DNA from: Thermohalobaculum sp045106875
Lineage (GTDB): Bacteria > Pseudomonadota > Alphaproteobacteria > Rhodobacterales > Rhodobacteraceae
Direction of reading: 5' to 3'
NCBI GenBank assembly: GCA_045106875.1
Contig: JBGCFK010000298.1
Location: 1-8,675 of the forward strand
Length of the DNA stretch: 8,675 bases
A program made the position numbers and the translations under genes. The notes beneath the pieces were generated by a model. That model did not search any database and had not been told where the DNA came from. It worked only from the letters and a program-made list of their open reading frames with translations. This document shows, in pieces, positions 5,340-8,675 of the stretch; positions within the stretch are counted from its first letter, which is position 1, and the number at the start of each line of letters is the position of its first letter.

Positions 5340-5933
5340 TCAGCTGCCCTTCTGGTCGTAGGCGGTTCCCCACCCCCAGGCGCCCGAGCCGAACCCGCGG
5401 GCGACAACGCGCTCGCGGTAAATGTTCGCCACGTCGTCACCGTTTCCGGCGAGAAGAGCCTTGGTCGAGCACATCTCAGCACAGATTGGCAGCTTGCCTT
5501 CCGCGATTCGGTTGCGCCCGAATGCCTGGAACTCGGCCTGGCTATGAGTTTCTTCCGGGCCACCGGCACAGAAGGTGCACTTGTCCATCTTGCCGCGGCT
5601 GCCGAAGTTGCCGGCCTGCGGGTACTGCGGTGCGCCGAACGGGCATGCATAGAAGCAATACCCACACCCGATGCACAGGTCCTTCGAGTGCAGGACGATT
5701 CCGTCTTCGGTCTGGTAGAAGCAGTCCACCGGACAGACAGCCATGCAAGGTGCGTCCGAGCAGTGCATGCAAGCCACCGAAATGGACCGCTCGCCCGGGC
5801 TGCCATCGTTGATGGTCACAACGCGGCGCCGGTTGATCCCCCAAGGGATCTCGTGCTCGTTTTTACAAGCTGTCACGCAGGCATTGCATTCGATGCAACG
5901 CTCGGCGTCACAAAGGAACTTAGCTCGTGCCAT
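5340..5933 (-). CDS. Formate dehydrogenase beta subunit, four [4Fe-4S] clusters
   Basis: Predicted 197-residue iron-sulfur electron-transfer subunit that carries electrons from the alpha subunit to the cytochrome b gamma subunit. A strong GGGGAGGG lies just before the ATG at 5931-5933, which is 15 bases after the alpha stop, so the two genes are surely cotranscribed. Cysteines fall into four sets: C13/C16/C19/C23, C55/C58/C63/C67, C87/C90/C93/C97, and C119/C122/C151/C155, with the paired-cluster arrangement of the DmsB/FdnH/NrfC family. At 197 residues it is about 100 shorter than Escherichia coli FdnH and has no C-terminal transmembrane helix; it ends in a Gly/Trp-rich tail (FGSGAWGWGTAYDQKGS). 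There is no signal peptide, so if the complex faces the periplasm it must be exported with a Tat-targeted alpha subunit. Confidence 0.95.
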   Translation of the reverse strand: MARAKFLCDAERCIECNACVTACKNEHEIPWGINRRRVVTINDGSPGERSISVACMHCSDAPCMAVCPVDCFYQTEDGIVLHSKDLCIGCGYCFYACPFGAPQYPQAGNFGSRGKMDKCTFCAGGPEETHSQAEFQAFGRNRIAEGKLPICAEMCSTKALLAGNGDDVANIYRERVVARGFGSGAWGWGTAYDQKGS

Positions 5934-5948
5934 GGTTCCCTCCTCCCC

Positions 5949-8675
5949 TTAAGCTTTTTCAATACGGCAGAGTGTGGCTTTGGTCTCTTGCATCTGAGTG
6001 ACCGAGTCATAACCATAAGTCTGCGCAGTGTTTGTTGCCTCGCCGAGCACATACGGATCGGCGCCGTCAGGGTACTTGTCCCTCCGGTCCTCTCCCTGGA
6101 AGTGCCCGCCAAAGTGGAACGGCATGAAGGCGACGCCTTTGCCGACACGTTCGGTGACCATCGCGGCCACTTTCACCTTGCCTGCGGGTGCCGGGCCGTG
6201 GACCCACACCTGTTCACCATCCTTGATGCCAAGATCGTTCGCGTCGCGCGTGTTGATCTCGACGAACATCTCCTGCTGAAGCTCGGCAAGCCACGGGTTC
6301 GACCGGGTTTCGTCACCACCGCCCTCGTATTCCACCAGTCGGCCACTTGTCAGGATCATTGGATAATCCTTGGAGTAGTCGACTTTCTGGATCGAGGCAT
6401 AAAGCGTCGGCAGACGGTACGCCTTGCGATCTTCGTAGGTCGGGTACTTGGCGACCATCTCGCGATCCGGCGAGTAAAGCGGCTCGCGGTGGATCGGAAC
6501 CGGATCCGGGAAGGTCCAGACAACAGCACGGGCTTTCGCGTTCCCGAAGGGCGCGCACTCGTGCTTGATCGCAACGCGCTGGATGCCGCCCGAAAGGTCG
6601 GTCTTCCAGTTCGTCTTCGGCCCTGCGATCCCGTCGATGATCGCACGTTCCTCGTCGGTCAGGTCGCTGTCCCAGCCAAGATCCATCAGCATCTGCATCG
6701 TGAACTCCGGGTATCCGTCCTGGATCTCCGAGCCCGCCGAGTAGACACCTTCGGCCAGCAGGTTGTCGCCATCCCGCTCGACACCGAACCGGGCGCGGAA
6801 GGTGAGACCACCCTCGGACACCGGACGCGACATATCGTAGAGGTTGGGCGTTCCGGGGTGCCCCATCTCGGCTGTGCCCCAGCTTGGCCACGGCATGCCG
6901 TAGAACTCGCCATCATTCGGGCCGCCCAGCGCTTGCAGGGTTGTCCGGTCGAACGTGTGCTGGTTGGCCATGTGGGCCTTGATGCGCTCGGGGCTCTGGC
7001 CCGTATAGCCCACTGTCCACATACCCGAGTTGAACTCGCGGGTGATGTCCTCGACATTCGGCACTTCGCCGTCCATCTCGATGTTCTGGAAGAACCGCTC
7101 GGCAAAACCGAACTTCGTCGCGAACTTCGACATGATCACTTCGTCAGGAAGCGATTCAAACAGTGGCTCAACCACTTTCTCACGCCACTGAATGGACCGG
7201 TTGGACGCAGTCACGGACCCGAAGGTCTCGAACTGCGTACAGGCTGGCAGAAGGTAAACGCCATCCTTGCGGTCATGCATCACGGCCGAGACCGTCGGAT
7301 AAGGGTCGACGACCACAAGAAGATCCAGCTTCTCCATCGCCTCCTTCATCTCCGGACCACGGGTCTGCGAGTTGGGCGCGTGGCCCCAGAAGACCATGCC
7401 GCGGACCTTGTTCGGCTGGTCCATGTTCTCAGCATCTTCCAGAACACCGTCGATCCAGCGGGAGACAGGGATGCCCTTGCCTTCCATCAGATCCTTGTCC
7501 TGGAACTGGGAGAGGATGAAGTTGTACTCGTCCTCAGCCTTGTCCGACGCGGTCTTCTCACCGGCCCAGACACGGGCCCAGTGCTTCCACGAACCCGTCT
7601 TCAGCCCGTAGTAACCCGGCAGGGTGTGGCTGAGGACGCCAAGGTCCGTCGCGCCCTGCACGTTGTCGTGGCCGCGGAAGATATTCGTTCCGCCGCCTGC
7701 GGTGCCCATGTTGCCCAGCGCGAGCTGGAGAATGCAGTACGCACGCGTGTTGTTGTTGCCGTTGGTGTGCTGCGTGCCGCCCATGCACCAGATCACCGTG
7801 CCGGGGCGGTTGTTGGCCATGGTGCGCGCAACGCGGCGCATCTGGGAGCCCGGCACGCCGGTGACGCGCTCGACCTCTTCAGGGGTCCACTTGGCGACCT
7901 CGGCCTTGATCTGATCCATGCCCCAGACGCGGGTGCGAATGAATTCGTTATCCTGCCAGTCATTCTCGAAGATGTGCCAGAGGATACCCCAGACCAGCGC
8001 GACATCGGTGCCTGGCCGAAACCGGACAAACTCGTCGGCATGCGCCGCGGTGCGCGTGAAGCGCGGGTCGCAGACGATCAGGGGCGCGTTGTTCTCTTCC
8101 TTGGCTTTCAGCACATGCAGCAGCGAGACAGGGTGCGCCTCGGCCGGGTTGCCACCGATGATGAAGATCGCCTTCGACTTGTGGATGTCGTTATACGAGT
8201 TCGTCATCGCGCCGTAGCCCCAGGTGTTCGCAACACCTGCAACCGTGGTCGAGTGACAGATCCGCGCCTGGTGATCCACGTTGTTCGTGCCCCAGTAGGC
8301 AGCGAACTTGCGGAACAGATAGGCCTGTTCGTTGTTATGCTTGGCCGAGCCCAACCAGTAGACGCTGTCCGGGCCGCTTTCGCCACGGATCTGGAGCATC
8401 TTGTCGCCGATCTCGTTGATGGCGTCTTCCCAGCTCATGCGGACATATTTGCCGTCGACAAGCTTCATCGGGTATTTCAGGCGCCGCTCGCCGTGGGCGT
8501 GTTCGCGCACCGCGGCGCCCTTGGCGCAGTGGGCGCCCAGGTTGAACGGGCTGTCCCAGCCGGGTTCCTGCCCCGTCCAGACACCGTCCTGAACTTCTGC
8601 CAGACCCGTACACCCGACCGAACAGTGGGTGCAGACGGATTTCTTGATCTCGACGGCACCATCGGCTGCTGATGC
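5949..8675 (-). CDS. Formate dehydrogenase alpha (catalytic) subunit, 5' end outside the window
   Basis: Molybdopterin oxidoreductase that oxidises formate to CO2. The last 908 residues are visible; the frame is open to position 8675, so the start and any Tat signal are missing. The GTG at 8510 is internal, because the preceding codons already encode the N-terminal cluster site: C15, C18, C22 and C50 of the visible part (VCTHCSVGC and AHCAKGA), which binds one [4Fe-4S]. Residue 140 of the visible part is Cys (TGT at 8256-8258) in ARICHS. This is the metal ligand that is selenocysteine in Escherichia coli FdnG, followed by the conserved His141. Further family signs are GAMTNSYNDI, IIGGNPAEAHP, IWCMGGTQHTNGNNNTRA (about residues 312-329) and the C-terminal dinucleotide-binding domain (about 770-908, with TSGRLVEYEGG and FMPFHFGGHF). 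Length and motifs fit the membrane-bound respiratory class rather than the NAD-dependent soluble one. An alternative molybdopterin oxidoreductase is unlikely. Confidence 0.96.
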   Translation of the reverse strand, partial: ASAADGAVEIKKSVCTHCSVGCTGLAEVQDGVWTGQEPGWDSPFNLGAHCAKGAAVREHAHGERRLKYPMKLVDGKYVRMSWEDAINEIGDKMLQIRGESGPDSVYWLGSAKHNNEQAYLFRKFAAYWGTNNVDHQARICHSTTVAGVANTWGYGAMTNSYNDIHKSKAIFIIGGNPAEAHPVSLLHVLKAKEENNAPLIVCDPRFTRTAAHADEFVRFRPGTDVALVWGILWHIFENDWQDNEFIRTRVWGMDQIKAEVAKWTPEEVERVTGVPGSQMRRVARTMANNRPGTVIWCMGGTQHTNGNNNTRAYCILQLALGNMGTAGGGTNIFRGHDNVQGATDLGVLSHTLPGYYGLKTGSWKHWARVWAGEKTASDKAEDEYNFILSQFQDKDLMEGKGIPVSRWIDGVLEDAENMDQPNKVRGMVFWGHAPNSQTRGPEMKEAMEKLDLLVVVDPYPTVSAVMHDRKDGVYLLPACTQFETFGSVTASNRSIQWREKVVEPLFESLPDEVIMSKFATKFGFAERFFQNIEMDGEVPNVEDITREFNSGMWTVGYTGQSPERIKAHMANQHTFDRTTLQALGGPNDGEFYGMPWPSWGTAEMGHPGTPNLYDMSRPVSEGGLTFRARFGVERDGDNLLAEGVYSAGSEIQDGYPEFTMQMLMDLGWDSDLTDEERAIIDGIAGPKTNWKTDLSGGIQRVAIKHECAPFGNAKARAVVWTFPDPVPIHREPLYSPDREMVAKYPTYEDRKAYRLPTLYASIQKVDYSKDYPMILTSGRLVEYEGGGDETRSNPWLAELQQEMFVEINTRDANDLGIKDGEQVWVHGPAPAGKVKVAAMVTERVGKGVAFMPFHFGGHFQGEDRRDKYPDGADPYVLGEATNTAQTYGYDSVTQMQETKATLCRIEKA

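Noticed and set aside
4993..5373. A 126-codon minus-strand frame spanning the end of the beta gene and the following intergenic region
   Set aside because: It starts inside beta and runs through the intrinsic terminator, the TTG miniprotein gene in another frame and the GC-rich hairpin. Its composition is not protein-like.
5544..8672. A 1042-codon open frame on the plus strand, antisense to the formate dehydrogenase alpha and part of the beta gene
   Set aside because: Its codons are in exact register with those of alpha and beta, so stops could arise only where the sense genes use TTA, CTA or TCA. Those codons are rare in this GC-rich organism. The product is His/Arg/Val rich with no recognisable domain and no ribosome binding site.

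Overview
The window looks like a chromosomal segment of an alphaproteobacterium, most likely a Rhodobacteraceae/roseobacter-type marine or aquatic bacterium. The reasons are the moderately high GC content, the near absence of TTA, CTA and TCA codons in the large genes, and the make-up of the formate dehydrogenase cluster. This assignment is inference from gene content, since there is no rRNA or other marker here.

Layout: the left end carries a plus-strand lytic transglycosylase (127-891). Everything else is on the minus strand, so it reads right to left. It begins with a membrane-associated molybdenum/tungsten formate dehydrogenase: alpha catalytic subunit (5949-8675, N-terminus beyond the window edge), then the four-cluster iron-sulfur beta subunit (5340-5933), closed by a strong intrinsic terminator (about 5264-5298). 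Next comes a tiny 35-residue membrane protein with a TTG start (5100-5207) and a GC-rich perfect hairpin (5003-5026). A periplasmic FKBP-type prolyl isomerase follows (4262-4954), then the cytochrome b gamma subunit of formate dehydrogenase (2859-4133), a WD40-propeller/cytochrome c fusion protein (1418-2854) and a 42-residue membrane miniprotein that overlaps it by 4 bases (1293-1421). The block ends with a SEC-C zinc-motif gene that appears frameshifted (952-1208), convergent with the transglycosylase.

How it works together: alpha oxidises formate at a bis-MGD cofactor and passes electrons through its own [4Fe-4S] cluster to the four clusters of beta and on to the haem b groups of gamma. 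Gamma is 4 bases upstream of, and in the same direction as, a membrane-anchored protein with a complete seven-blade WD40 propeller followed by one CXXCH haem c domain. The arrangement suggests, but does not prove, that this cytochrome takes or relays electrons from the formate dehydrogenase membrane subunit on the periplasmic side, in addition to or instead of quinone. The FKBP may assist folding of exported partners.

The parts least likely to be in a standard annotation are the two miniproteins (35 and 42 residues), the WD40-cytochrome c fusion with its 33-bp tandem repeat at the 3' end, the hairpins that split the formate dehydrogenase genes into separately controlled units, and the broken SEC-C gene.
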